A stretch of DNA of 64,000 nt from Spongilla lacustris (GCA_949361645.1 OX442430.1:1101856-1165855), one strand, 5' to 3'; numbered from the stretch's first letter, positions 1 through 15,216 are shown. Program-made: numbers and translations. Notes: a model not told the origin generated them from the letters alone.

Positions 1-409
1 CAGAAGTGATTGGTGGGCCTTTAACCCACTGTGCCTGAGACCTGTAAGTAAAGGCTCGACATCAAAAGAGACCACACCAGGTAATTGATATGATGATATT
101 AAAATTAGTGCGACTGAATTGCATAGATACTATGACTAGGCCTTTAGTTTTAGTAAATCAATCATGGCACAATACAGCCTCAAGGTTTTTACTTGAGGCT
201 TATCATGAAACCAAGTCCAAAGAACCTTAAGCTTGCTCCAGTATTAGTTGGATCAAAACTTCAAATTTGATTCAATGGTTATATAGATATATGTTATTTA
301 GTAACTATGAGAAAGAAGCTGAAAATACAGTGTACATGTGAGAGCTGTGCAGCACTTATTGAATAGAATGCAAGTGAAATGGCATTAATTATTAGGCGCA
401 CATAACATA
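1..409. other. Intergenic or upstream DNA, no gene seen
   Basis: AT-rich sequence with no open frame of note and no recognisable repeat. It ends at the TA target dinucleotide (408-409) of the adjacent inverted-repeat element. Confidence 0.5.
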
Positions 410-1108
410 CTCAGGTATGTTAAGACTGGCTACACTATATCGGCAAATTCAAACATTACAACATGCTGCTTTTCTGTTTGGGTGCTTCTTGTAGAGCTAT
501 TCTCTTTATACCAAATCTTTGTTCAATGATCCCGCAAATTTATTCAATTGATAGTTGTCATAGCAACCTTAGTTCTTTATTGCATTGCGCTCCGAAATAT
601 GGGGGCGTTTCCTGCCGTTTTCGCAAAACCCAGATGATTAAATATCGTTGTTTGTGGACAAAAACCGTTATATGATACTGGTCTAACTACAGTGGATGGG
701 CACAACGAAAAGTAACATTGTTTGCGTAAGTTGCACAACGAAAACAATTAAATTTGTGCCTAAATTTTCGCAGTTCTAATGTTTGTCTGCAAGCGCTCTA
801 AGTGTTTCGAAATAATGATCTATGTGCCTAGTATAGTGATTAAATATGGGTATCCCAGAAGTAGAAGAACTGCAGAAACATACGAAAAACTATTCTTTAA
901 TCGTGCGGTTTTCAATTCTAACATTCAAGTCAATTATTTCACCACTCGTAACCGTTGTCATAGAAACGGCATTATATATTAATTCCGTGTTATCAATCCA
1001 AAGTGTATTGGACATTATAATTCCTGTGGTAACATCTGTGTATGAATAAACGCTTCCTTTGGCAGCTATTTAAATATTTTAAGTGTAGCCAGTCTTAACA
1101 CACCTGAG
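410..1108. mobile_element. MITE with TA target duplication
   Basis: The two ends are 27-base inverted repeats with one mismatch (410-436 and 1082-1108; left end begins CTCAGGTATGTTAAGACTGG). TA flanks both sides (408-409, 1109-1110), as for Tc1/mariner-type insertions. The 0.7 kb interior has no convincing coding sequence, so this is a non-autonomous element. It lies about 260 bases upstream of the first predicted exon of the ankyrin-kinase gene and could affect its 5' region. Confidence 0.8.
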
Positions 1109-1365
1109 TAGTTAAACCAATCCTATAATTGCTCATCTGAGGTTAATTCTGTCTTAGAGCTTGAAGTGCTATAAATACTTTTCTGAAAATGGAACTAAAA
1201 ATGCAGTAGAAAGTATACTTTTCAGGAGCATATGAAATTGAGTATTATTCTGTGCATGGTACAATGAAATGAAGAACAGAACCAAAAAAGCATTCATACA
1301 CAAAGCTTTGATACTAAAATATGTGTTACTGTAATGATTAAGTGCAGAGAAACAAACACACAGAT

Positions 1366-4300
1366 ATGGCTGCCAAGCCTGAGGCATGGAAGCTACTGTC
1401 ATCAGCTTTATCTGGAAGAGCAGAGGAAGTTAGAAAGATCTTACAGTCTAATCCAGAGCTGGTATGGAAGCTGCATTAATGCATGCATAGTGAATGCATA
1501 TTGAATATCATCTCGTTCCCAGACCCATCTATATTAGCATTATCACATCATTTATACACATGCTTGTGAATGTGACTATAATTAGTAGTGGCTACATTGC
1601 ATATAGGGACCATGAAAAATACACAGCTTGATAATGTTATGTTTTTGTATTATTTTGATGGTTTATACATGCAGTGTAAGTTTTATTTTCTTGGAAGGTG
1701 TGTTGGACAAGGTAAATGCCATTAAAACAGGTTATGAAAATGTGCATGTTTCAGGTCAATGGGAAAGTCTTCAACAAGTCAGCACTTCATTGTGCAGTGG
1801 CTAGAAATCACTTCAGTGTGTTAAAAGTTATTCTGGAGTTTAAGCCAAACCTGGAAATAAAAGTAAGTCTACAAGAGTACCTACATGAATATCCCTTATG
1901 TAAAGACTACAGAAATGGCCTGCAGCATAAAATACATTTCACATTCACAGTTGGTTGTAAATTGACCAATGTGAAACTGGTAATTTTTCACACCACTTAC
2001 TCATCAAAGAATCAGCCAACCCTTATAATTAAAGCAATCTCTGAATGTGCTATACTGATTAATCACATGATGACTAGGGAAATTGCTCCACATGTGTTGA
2101 AGAATATTCCACACTTACCCCACAAATTTGTTTTCAGATGTGCTGTTGAACTGATATGACTGCACAGTCCTAACCAGGTTAAGCATGCTTGAAGTGTTGG
2201 AGACACATTCATGTAACAAAGCACTATTAACAATTTACAGTCCTTGTTGTACATAACTACCATGCAATAAAAAGGCGTTTTTCAACCACACAACCATATT
2301 ATAATAGGCATGTTAATGCTGACAATAAGACTGACCTTGATGAACCAAAGATGAGTTGCTTATTTTACTAATTGAGTAAGATAAATGCAACAAAATACCT
2401 GTGTTTTGGGAGGCATTTCTGTTACAATCTGTGCGACTTTGGTATTGATGGGAGTGAGGGAAGTATGTATTGCTCTGGATATACAAATGATCCTTTTCGT
2501 TGGTGGGATGATGGGGGTACATCCAGTACTCTAACAGTAAATGCATCTTAAATTGTTCCAATTGTAGGATGAAGATGGAGACACACCACTTCACCTAACT
2601 GCTCAAAGGTATTGCTGCTAACATTCAATGTATTGTAGTATACACAGTATGATAGTTGCAAAATTATGATAACTATTTTATTTTAGGGATAATGAAGAAA
2701 TGGTTGAACTCTTGCTAAAAGCTGGAGCGAATGTTAATGCAAAAAATGACCGAGGTACCACACCTCTTATGATAGCCGCAGCACAGGGACATCAAAGGGT
2801 CATGAAGATGTTATTGAAGCAACAAAACATAGATCCCCAGCAGCAGGTATGTGATCCATAGCTCACATTGCACAATTCAACAAATCTGCACACAGGATGC
2901 CGATGGAGACACAGCTCTTCACATTGCTGTGCTTAGAGATAAAGTTGAAAGCATTTCAGTACTCCTGGAAGGAGGTGCAATCCCAACTGTGAGAAATGCA
3001 AAAGGCCTCACACCAATGCATGAGGCTAGCAAGAGGGGATTTGTATCGTAAGTTATTTCCCCTCTTAATATACATCATATAATAATACATAATATTTGTA
3101 TGTAACTAAGTGCGCGAATCACATGTCAAAACTCAACCATACACACATTCTAAACAAACAAATGTAATGTTTAGTGCAGAAGACATATAATGATATGATG
3201 TTACAACACAAACCAAATGACACTTCATGAATACTGCCTGCCATATATCACTATGTATCAATTGCCAGCTACAAAGTATGTATTTGAGAATGTTTCATTT
3301 TCCTTAGAAAATTCATGATCAGGGAATTTGGGCCATGTGTTAAAGCATTATGTAATTTAGATTGAGAAAAATTCTGAATGCTAGCGTTTCAAAATGTATT
3401 TATTATATTGATTAATAAATTTCAAACTTTGAAATTCTTGGCTCTCCGATTGGTGATTCTACATTCTGCGCCAAGTATGTGTCCCAGAAATGTGCAATAG
3501 CTTCCAAGTTGCTCACACAGTTATAGGAGGTTGGCTCTGTGGGCCCCCAAGTTGCGTTACTCCTCTTGCGCCAATGTGTGAGTTTTTGCAAACTTGTACA
3601 TCTGGCAAGATTCACACCTCCTTTCATTGTGGCTGAAGGATTTAAATACTTTGATAATGATGTTCGCCATTGCTTTGCCTTGTGTACAGGTGTAGACACC
3701 ACCAATAGTTCTTGGGAACAGGCACAGCTCAGATTAAGTAGAGGTGGTATTGGGCTTCGCAACCTTTCAGACCACTCAGCAGCTTGTAACATAGCTTCAC
3801 TTAGCATGTCCACACTGGAATTGATATCTATTCAACATCTTGTCCATTCTATTGGAGAATATAATAGCCATTTTCCACCAACTGAGACCATTACATAAAA
3901 GCAGACTCTCAAATTTGAGGCTAATTTCTTCTTTGTATGACGTTCCTGTTGCAAAGTTATGCATTATGAAAGCAAGGAGGAGGGGAGGAGAATAATAAAA
4001 TGGTGGAATTTTGATGCTGACTAGTCAGTCCACATAAATGGCACTGTAAATCAAGTGCACGTGCATATCTGTCATGTCTTTGCATACACAGGGCAGAAAA
4101 ATATTTCACGTGCTGCAGCCATTACAATACTAGTAGCCCATCTCCCCCTTGTGTGATCTCTAAGTACAGTTGCGGTATCACTGAGCAGGAGGGGCTGACC
4201 TTTGGTTAACGCTTTCTTGATAGGAAGTCAAATACTGTTGATGCATTGATTTCAGTACCAAGCAAATTTAAAAGCTTATTTGGGAAGTAGAGGATACACA

Positions 4301-7300
4301 AGCACATTTACCAATGTTAGCATATACATGTATCTTATAAACAATGAGAACCAATCCATTCAACCTACCCTGCTTGTACCGCATTCCAGTGCATAATTTC
4401 TAAATCCTTACTTGTTATATTGTCTCCTGGTTCTTTCTTTCAAGCATTTCCTTGTTGGCAAAACTGATAGCACAGAATGCCAGCCATGCTTGTGAACACA
4501 TTAAATAGAACATCAATTTTCAGGGAGTAATAATTTGACATATATATGAGTGCAATATTTTTGGATAATCAGACCCATCCTAAAATATTACAACATCACT
4601 CAAATTACAGTTTATAACAGATTAAGCAGAAGGATCAGAAGTGTGATAGGGGAAATCAAACTTATGCTTACCTGATCCAAAGGCATCTATGGAATATCTT
4701 GGCCTTAGTTGTTCATGTTTAAAGATAGAAATTTTAAATGGTTTTGTGTATATTTGGAACAGTCAGTTACATACAAAAATAAAAATAAGAATAGAATTGT
4801 ATATATTATAAAAACATTTTGCATTCTAGATACACATATATAGATCTACACATCAATTCATTGATGATTGATGCCAGTGTATGTGCAAGGAAAGGGAAAG
4901 TCACTACTGTAAGGTGCAGAGGTTAGAGAAGGCAAAAAACGTGGTGCAGTTGTAGTGAGGATGCTTTTTGTTGCAAGTTTGCGGAGAGGACACTAAGATG
5001 AAAGTCACAGACACCCCCCTTTTCCATAAGAACATCTGCTGCAATAGCCTGCTTTTAGCTTTGGGGTTGAACCAAGCCTTCCTCAGGTTGTGGTTTACTA
5101 TATCTTATGGTTGGTTATGTCATCACTGCCTTTCTTTGCAAGACAAAGCATTGTGAGGCTTGTCCAGGCATAAGGCACACACATCCCTGGCTCACACAGT
5201 TGTAGACCTAACCACCATGAGCTAGCATGTGGGGATGTCACAGGGCAGACATGTGTATCTGCTAAAGTACTAATATTTAAAAAAAGATTGACTGAGTGAT
5301 TGCTTTAGAAATAATTTGTACTGATTTCACTTCTGCAGCATCATTGAGATGTTCGTCAAACTCACTCCGCAATGTATCAACACTAAGATTGATGATGGAT
5401 ATACAATGCTGCACTTGGCTGCTCTGAGTGGCAATATCTATGTAGTCAACGCTCTGGCTGCTTCAGTGAGTTGTTTTAACATTAAATTGTACTTCGAAAT
5501 TTACTAATATGGGAGAACATTGGTATATTACGATGGTTAATCAAAAATATCTAACAGACATGTTGTCTATCTGTAATAGTATGCAAAATGGGGGTGGGGA
5601 GGGGGTGTTGGAGTTTACTACTAAAAAGGCCCTATGGTATCCTAAATAAGTAAAAGAGTGCATGTAGAAATAAATTGGCTTGCTCACACATGTGTTCTAT
5701 GTATATTTATATGTAGTTATGATATGTGACAAATGTGTGTACCTGGTGCTGATACACTTCACAATGTACATGACAAATCTACCACCACTATAAGCTTAGT
5801 CTACATGTATATAACAATCTACTGTTGTTTAAACTTGTAAGGAAGCTATGATCCAAGATGATGACATCATCTTGGATCATACATGTACAGCTTCCTCTTC
5901 TCCATGTACCAGGGTTTCTTCATCATCCTCCTCTAACATCATAACTATCATCATCTGGCTGGTGTGAACGACTGTGTCCAGCATTCCTCTCATTTCTGGG
6001 GTCACCCTCATGTGGCAGGATTGCCTTTAAGTAGGATGTGCTTGGTTATGTCTGAGCGTAACCCCGTAAGGAATCTTTGTCGCAGCATGCCAGACATTGA
6101 AGCGGTCTCTTCAGGGTAGGCTTCTTTGAAGAGCTTTCTGAGCACACCTTCAAAGTCTTTCACCGTTTTTTTGCGCACCTTGCCTGCGCACCTTGGCTGC
6201 GCACCTTGCCTGCACTCAGAGAAGACCTTCGCTTCGCCAAAGCTAAAGGATCTTTGGAGATGCCAGCTCTATCCATAAATGCCTTCTTAACGTGTCAGGG
6301 TTGTCTTTTTTGTTATCTTCAAGGGACACATACATGTAGCACTCAACCAGTTTACCTCGTAGCAACGCAGGAAGTACAGCCAGCTCTTTTTCTTTCTCCA
6401 ATTTGTTGGCCGCAACCACCAAGCAAAATTTTGTCCGAAGTCTTCTACGCCAATTTCAGGTAACGGGATACTGGACTTGGCCATCCCTACAGATCTACTA
6501 TTTAAATAGAAGTTAACACTGAACAGAAGAACTGTACAAAACCATTATCTATATACCAGTAGTCACGTGCACCCAGAATGTTCTAGATGGTTCTAAACCA
6601 GTCTGTTCAGTTCATTAGCACCTCAGGTGTTAAGCACTGTTCATTACACTGATAGAGGTGATGAAAGCCTACAATCTGACATACAGAAAACTGATACAAC
6701 AGCATAATGCACACCCATTTCCACAGTTAAAAACCTTCAACGTTCTTTTTATCCATCTGGATTTTAAGATAAGTTTTGATTGTTATTGCACTATAGAGTT
6801 TTGGTTATTAAAGCCTAATGGTGGCGGTTAAGTGGATGCATTACAACAGATAAGGATAAGTCAGGCTGCTGAATTTGTCTGGTAATTTGTTTGGTATTAT
6901 GGCTATCTGAACGTATGCTGAGTACTCTAATGCACAAAATGTGATTAGCAATAGTTGTTTCACACAGGACATGTGTTTAGATGCTAAAAGCAAGTAGGTA
7001 TGCCGATTTGTTGATATGCTGTATATATCAATGGTCACTCTTGACTCCCAATTAATAACTAGTACCTTGATCAGGCTATGTAAGCTTATTCATAAGTTTC
7101 AAATTCTGCTTTCATGTAGCTTTAATAAGATACTATATTTGTGCTTGTGTATTGCATTATTGAGGGGCCCAGACAACACCCGTACTACATGTACGTGTAC
7201 ATTGATCATGTGGTTAGTGTAGTATGTGAGACGCCATGTTCTGCGCATGCGCTGTATAGATAGAATAGCTTGTGTGGCTGTATGAGTGTAATCTGATTTT

Positions 7301-10300
7301 GGCTAAAGATATTACATTGGCGACGAGGGTGGGGTTGAAAGATGCCCACATTTGGCCATATTTCAGAGTTTGTGGTCGAAGATGAGCGTATCTCGGCGTA
7401 CCTCGAGCGGGTGGAGCTTTACTTCAAAGCCAACGATATTGCAGCTGAAAAAAAGGTGGCTATCTTTCTGAGTGGGATTGGCGCGAAGACATACACAGAG
7501 CTAAGGAGTCTAGTAGCACCTGCCCAGCCAAAGGATAAGTCCTTTGCGGAACTGAAAACGCTATTAAAAGCGCACTATGATCCGAAGCCATTGGTAACCA
7601 CAGAGAGGTTTCTGTTTTATAGAAGAGATCAGGCAGCTGAACAGTCGGTATCAGAGTTCCTGGTAGAACTGAGAAGACTGGCTTCACATTGTTAATTTGG
7701 GCAGTTCTTGGATGAGGCCTTGTGGGATAGACTGGTCTTGGTCTAAGAAATGACACCACTCAGAAGCGGCTGCTGTCAGAAGTGGATTTGACACTGGTCA
7801 AGGCAGTCCAAATAGCTTCTAGTATGGAGTCGGCAGAGAAACAGTCTCTACACTTTCATGTGACAAGGCCAGGGGCTATATGCCAGGTGCGTGTATCATG
7901 TAATCCTTGCAATTCCACAGACCATTCGGTTCGGGAGTGTCGGATTAAGGACTCAGTGGTGTTTTTTCGGTGTAGAAAAATGGACACATTGTAAGAGCCT
8001 GTCGGGAGAAGGGACAGTCGACATCTGCAGCAGGTAGAGACGAAAGAAAGACAAAACCAAGTTCCCTGAACACAAAATGGGTGGATACGGAAGAGGCAGA
8101 GGAGGTTGGAGTACACACAGTGTGTATGTGGTAGATGGCAATGGCCCGTTTGGAGAGCCTCTTTCAATTTCACTACCGGTAAATGGGATGATTCTACCAA
8201 TGGAGATTGATACTGGGGCAGCAGTCTCCATAATTCCAGAAAGAGTGCGCCAAGAGCTGTTTCCATATTTGAAGCCACAGAAAACCAGGGTACGACTGTA
8301 TACCTATACTGCAGAGCAGATGACAGTCATGGGTACTATTTCTGTGCAAGTGAAGTATAAGAACCATACTAGGACTCTGTTCTTATTTGTAGTGAACACG
8401 GATGGACCTACCTTATTAGGCCGAGATTGGATGAGACAGCTAAAGCTGGATTGGTCAATGGTGAACCAGGTATTGTTGGAAAAAGAATGGACGATTGGAA
8501 GCACGCATGAGGAAGTATGAAGAGTTATTTAAGCCGGCAATGGGTGCTATTCAGGGGTTCAAGGCAAAGTTGACAGTCAAGGCTGATGCTCATCCCAAGT
8601 TCTGCAAAGCCAATACGGTACCATTTTCAATTAAGCAACATGTTGGAGAGGAATTGGATTGGTTGGAGAAGGAACGAATTGTGGAAAGAGTAATGCACAG
8701 TGATTGGGCTACTCTTATAGTGCCAGTTCCCAAGAAGGATTGAATTTTTCGAATTTGTGGGGACTATAAGGTTACAGTCAACCCAGCACTGGAGGTGGAC
8801 CAGTATCCACTTCCGAAACCGGAAGATGTATTTGCCACACTAGCTGGAGGAACCGCATTTTTGAAAATAGACTTGTCACAGGTCTACCAACAGTTGCTGC
8901 TGGATAATGAGTCTCAGCAATATCTGACAGTCAACACTCATCAAGGCTTATACAGATATAAGCGCCTTACATTTGGAGTTGCCTCGGCACCCACTATACT
9001 CCAAAGAGTAATGGATAGCATGCTTTAAGGAATTCCAAATGTTGTGTGTTACTTGGATGACATCTTGGTGACTGGAGCGACCATTGAAGTTCACCTTGAC
9101 AACTTGGAGGCAGTGTTGCATCGGCTTCAGCAGCATGGTGTGAGGGTGAACAAGGAGAAAAGTGTGTTCCTGGCTAAGGTCATGTACTTAGGACATGTAA
9201 TTGATGCAGAAGGATTACACAAGTCACCAACCATAACAGAAGCCATAGTGCAGGCACCACCTCCACAAAATACCCAGGAACTAAGATCCTTTTTAGGAAT
9301 GCTCAATTATTATGGAAAATTCATTCCTAACTTGGCTACCTTACTGCATCCCTTAAATGGATTGCTGCGGTTTGGAGTGAAATGGCAGTGGTTAGCCCAG
9401 TGTCGTCAAGCATTTGAGAAGGCCAAAGAGGCGTTACAAGCATCCAGTGTGTCGGTGCACTATGATACAGATCTTCCTCTTGTGTTGGCTGCGGATGCTT
9501 CTAGCTACGGAGTGGGAGCAGTGATCTCACATATGTTACCCAGTGGGGAGGAAAAGCGAATAGCCTTTGCATCTCGTACACTAACCAGATCTGAAGAGAA
9601 CTATGCTCAACTGGAGGAGGCGCTGGCCTTGGTGTTTGGAGTAAAAAAATTCATCAGTTTCTGTATTGTCGCCGGTTGACTTTGTTGACCGATCATAAAC
9701 CACTGACCACAATCCTGGGTTCACACACAGGGAAACTTTACCCGTTACATATCAGCAGTTGAAAACAGCTACTAATCATGATCCGATTCTGGGTCAGGTG
9801 TTGCAGTGCATTAGGAATGGTTGGCCCGGATGAGCTCAAGCCATATGTGGCTAGAAAACTGGAGTTGACATTACAGGACAACTGTGTATTGTGGGGAACA
9901 CGAGTGGTAATACCAAAGAAACTGCAAGCATCTATTCTGGAGGAACTACACAAGGATCATGCTGGCATCTGTCGTATTAAGGCTCTGGCCCGGAGTTACG
10001 TTTGGTGGCCAGGGTTGGATCGTGAGGTGGAGCAGTTGGCAAAAGCATGTTTGCCATGTCAGAGTGTTAAAAATGCATCAAGTGTAGCCTCATTACAGGC
10101 TTGCTAAACCTTGGCAACGTATTCATGTCGACTTTGCTGGTCCAGTTGAGAAGCGCATGTTGATGGTTGTTGTATATGCTCATTCGAAGTGGCCGGAAGT
10201 GATTGAGATGACTTCGACCACTTCAGAGTTGACCATTCAAGCCTTGCGAGGCTTGTTTGCGGTACATGGCTTGCCTGATCAGGTGGTTTCGGATAATGGG

Positions 10301-13300
10301 CCACAGTTTGTGTCGAAGGAGTTCCAACGGTTTATGAAGGAGAATGGCAATAAACACACACGGTGTGCGCCGTTCCATCCTTCCTCGAATGGTCTTGCTG
10401 TGCGATTCGTGCAGACATTGAAGAATGCACACCAAAGATATCGGGAGAACCTTTCAACATCGCTTGGCTGTTTTGTGTTAGCCTATCGCACTACACCGCA
10501 TGCAACAACTAATGTGGCTCCATGTGAGCTATTGATGAACAGGAAGATTCGTACTCGATTGGATTTACTCTACCCTGATGTAGAATCTCGGGTGGCCAAA
10601 AATGTGTCGCGGCAAAAAGCCATGCATGATGTGCATGCAAAGGCAAGGGAATTTTTAGTTGGCCAGCAGGTGATGTTGCGTAATCTTCGGGATGGTCCAA
10701 AGTGGGTCCCTGGAGTGGTGGTGGGACGACAATGAACACTGTCCTATGTTGTGCAAACTACTGGAGGAGAAGTGTGGAAACGTCATGTCGACCAGATTGG
10801 AGAAGTGGGTGACCCTGGAAGCGTGCTGAGTGATAAGGAGTTAATTTCCACTGTTGACCGACCTACCAAAGAACCACTGTCTGAAATGGAGAGTACCAGA
10901 GAGCACGTGTTTAGGTCTGAAGAATCGCTATCTGAAATGGATGGTACCAGAGAGAACCAGGTACCTAGTGTTGTCAGTCTACCCCCAAGGGAGGCCTCGG
11001 CAATACTGCCACTACCATCACCCTCCTTGGATCAAGAAGAATGGTTGTCAACACCGGGCCAGGAAATACCACCAACTCGTCGATACCCACAGATAAGAAA
11101 ACCCCCTCAGAGATATTGAATATCTAGGATGTTATGTTGACAATTTAGTGTGGAGGAATGTAGTATGTGAGACGCCATGTTCTGCGCATGCGCTATATAG
11201 ATAGAATAGCTTGTGTGGCTGTATGAGTGTACTCTGATTTTGGCTAAAGACATTACAGTTAGATAGTGCCATCTCTTTGCAATAGTGGAGTATTATTCTC
11301 GTCTTTCAATTTGACAAGCTGAAGTGGTACTTGTATTATGTATTCCCTCTGTACAGTGGAGATCGTGATAGTTGAACGAAAAAAAAAATTGACATTAATT
11401 TTTATGTTTACTTGAATTTAAAACAATAACCACATGTGATATTGAAAATCTAACTGCACAGATACATGGGCTATACACATCACGTGACTGTCACGTTCTA
11501 CCACTTTCGTTTTCAGTGACCCCAGTCTTGTCAACTTAGTTTTCCTATTTATCTTCACTCAGGGATAGCGGATCAGGATGATTATTGGTATGTAGCTTAA
11601 GCACCAACCTCTAAATGATTTGGCCGAGCCAGATTCTGAACCCGGGAAACCGTTCGGTTATTGTCGAGCGATACGTAGCTTATAAAGACTATACGTGTTT
11701 GCCATTTCGTGTTTCGAAGCGCTCGATTCATGCTAATCGAAGCATGTAGTTGTTCCGAGCGATGATTATTGCATCGTTTGGGCCCCTTTTTACAGTGTAC
11801 CAGCTTGTTTTTCCACTAGAATTCCGGTTGCCAAACTTCTGGCTTTAAAAACAGCACCATTTTCAGATGAATGTGCTGTTATAATCAGTTATTGCTGATA
11901 AAGTGGGCGGTCCGGTGGTACGACTCAAGCTGAAAACGGTTCTTTCCAGCTGTGACCGATGGTGGAGAGTAAGTATAGGGGTAGAGCATATATACCTGGG
12001 CGGCGGTTGGGCATCGCTGGGATTACTCTCGGAACTTTTCTCTCCTGCAGCGATGCCCAAGTACGCGCTACTCCTTTGCTTGCTCTCCGCCGTCGTTCAC
12101 AGATGTATTATGCTTGGTTCTGAAAAGAACTCCAAAGGAAAAAGAAGCTGGTACATTGTAAAAGGGGCCCCAAACGATGCAATGATCATCCTTCGGAATA
12201 ACTGAATGCTTTATCTAGCATGAATCGAGCGCTTCGAAAAACAAAATGCTTAACACTTTTAGTCCTTATAAGCTACGTATCGCTCGACAATAACCGAACG
12301 GTTTCCCGGGTTCAGAATATGGCTCGGCCAAATCAATTAGAGGTTGGTGCTTAAGCTACATCCCAATAATCATCCTGATCCGCTATCCCTGAGTGAAGAT
12401 AAATAGGAAAACTCAGTTGACAAGACTGGGGTCACTGAAAACAAAAGTGGTAGAGCGTGACAGTCACGTGACACACCATATTTTTTACTACTTGATGACA
12501 ATTGTATAGCCCATGTATCTGTGCAGTTTGATTTTCAATATCACATGTGGTTATTGTTTTAAATTCAAAGAAACATAAAATTAATGTCAAAATTTTTTTC
12601 GTTCAACTATCACTATCTCCACTGTAGTGTTCAATGGGGGTGTCTCTAATTTCACAGCAAAATGATGCAACTCTCAAGAAGAGGTTTGACCGTAAATAGC
12701 AGTTTTGGACTACAAGTATGTGTATGATCCTACTATTGCTCGGGCTTTTATTTCATATTAAGAGCTGTATTGATTGGTTCCGGGACATGAAGGATAGCCT
12801 TGACATTATCAGTATCAGGCTGGATTACTTGCGGGTTGATCATCTGGCATCGAAATTTGCATTTTGCCTTGTTCAGGGTTACGCCTGCATTCTGTAGCCT
12901 TTGAAGTACTAAATGGACTGAATCACACTAGCTCTATAGAGGGATCTGCAAGAATCCCGAGTTGGCATCTAGCTTTGAGAATCTGTAAGTTGAGCAAGGA
13001 TATGTTCTACAGCAGGAAATGTGTGTCGTTCTCATACGAACAGTTTCATTTAATTTGGTAAGATCAACACACATTTGAACAGTTTGATCTATATTGGGTG
13101 CAAAAACCATTGATGCAAACTCCTTAATTCTTGAGTAGCTGCTACATCCTTTTCATCTCTGCTTTCACCTGGGGGGAGGAGTGAGATCATTACTCTTCTT
13201 GGGGTGGTGACTGCAAAAGGCTTTGCACTCACTCTTCCAGTCGTATTGTGTAGTCCCATTTAAGTTTTCCCAGTCCTTCAAAAAGGCTGCACAATTTCCT

Positions 13301-14778
13301 GTGTTGGTCCTCATCACTGTATTTACCCATTGCAGAAGTCCGAGGGATTCTATTGCTGGTCGTCCTGGCAATGGAAAATGTGCTTGATGTACAACTCTTG
13401 TCTCTCCACATCTGTATTTCCCCATAAATAAGCCTGGTAGACGTTCAGAGTTAGGTTCATGCAGTAACTTTGCAAGGTGTAATGGGCCAACTCATTTCTG
13501 TATCTTCTCAAACAGGGGTGTTGATATCACTGTTACATCTGCTCCTGTATCTAGCTTGAAGTGTATCAGTACTGTTTATCTCCAGGGATCATTTTGACTC
13601 TGCCTTTTATTAGCGAGAGCTTCCAACATGATTCCTTGATGTGACTTTTTGAGATGTCCCTGCTTGATAACATGTTGCATGTCTGGCAGGATATTGTTGT
13701 GGATTATGTGCATCAGTAGCTTGTGATTTTAGCTAATGTTGAACAACTGCTATACCTGTTGTCTGCAAATTTTGAGTGAGGACAATCCTGAACAATTTTA
13801 CTTGGACCTGCAGTTACAGTGGCCAGGTCCACATGCAACTTCAGTTTTTCAGAGAGTGTTGCATTGAGTATGCCCACCACCCTTATAGTTACAGTGTTCG
13901 GATAAGTACGTATGTAGTAGAGGTCAGGGATAAATACATCCACTGGCTGCTGGTTGAACTTCCCTTGTTCAAAAATCACATTCCATTGTTTGATAAGTGA
14001 GAATCAAACTATTCCTTTACAACTACATGTATGTACTTCTTGGAGTCCAAATACAAATAATTATATTCATATAAATGTCTGTGTTGTGACAATGGACACT
14101 TGCATGCACAATGGTGACCAGTGGAGCACGCCTCGCTATGCCTGCACCTCGTCTCACCTCTCCACTAACAATTACATTTCTGTTGTTCATGCTTTGCATA
14201 TATTCTGGGGTGTTTTTGCTGTGGAGATATTCTTCTATGTTCATTCTACTATTGTGATTTGTGATTCAAGTTAGGTGTGTCAGTACTATTAATAAATCCT
14301 ATTTCCCGATTCAACGTGTGCGAATACACGACAGTCTGCTACTACTATGCATGCACATGTTTTCTGGAGTGCTTACAACACAAGAAATATGGCCTTACTA
14401 ATACAATTGTCCATGAAGGCACTTAATTACACAATTCCTTCTCAGATCAGTTAAGCCCGGTTACAAAAATATCATCAACCTAAAATGAGTTTTTATAGGA
14501 AATGCAATTTTTGAGCAGAGGCTAGTATAACTACATGTATCAAAAAATCAGTTCAGAAATAACTGATAAGTGTCAAGCACTTTACATGGAACCAGAAGTG
14601 TTTTCCTCTACTGAAGAACCTTATTAAGTTTAGGACCTGAAATAGTTGAAATTTTAAGAGATTGAAATACATGTACTGTGTCAGGTATTTAAATTTGATG
14701 AATCTTGAATCTAGTTTGTCTGTTTTCTGTGATTGTGTTTCACTTTTTCAAGATCTGTATGGAGTGTGTGTGTGTTTG

Positions 14779-14813
<35 letters not shown>

Positions 14814-15216
14814 AGCCTTGTCCCCAGGCCCTGTTTTATTAAAGTTACGGGGCTGAAAAACAGGGCCTGGTAGACACTACCAGGGTCCTAGCGCGCATAC
14901 ACTAGTTTGTCCCAGAATACCTGGGGTAACCGTAATTTTCTTTTGGAAACCATTCCGTATACTCGCGATGGTGTATTCTGTTGATTTCCGAGAAGCGGTG
15001 GCTTATTCTTTATTGTATCTTAACGAGCGAAATCAGACGAGCAGAATAAGCCATTACGAAATCAGACGAGTATACGGAATGGTTTCCAAAAGGAAATTAC
15101 GGTTACCCCAGGTATTCTGGGACAAACTAGCGCATGCGCGCTAGGACCCTGGCAGTGTCTACCAGGCCCTGTTTTTCACCCCCGTAACTTTAATAAAACA
15201 GGGCCTGGGGACAAGG

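Larger units (their letters stand above)
7218..11257 (+). mobile_element. Ty3/gypsy LTR retrotransposon, copy 1
   Basis: LTRs of 99 bases at 7218-7316 and 11159-11257 begin TGTAGTATGTGAGACGCC and end ATTACA. The insertion is bounded by a perfect 5-base duplication, GTTAG (7213-7217 and 11258-11262). A likely primer-binding site, TTGGCGACGAGG, follows the left LTR, and a purine-rich GTGGAGGAA precedes the right one. Total length is 4.04 kb, short for the superfamily, and the LTRs are among the shortest one would expect. It sits in the intron between 5465 and 15388 of the ankyrin-kinase gene, in the same orientation. The coding region is broken. Confidence 0.93.
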
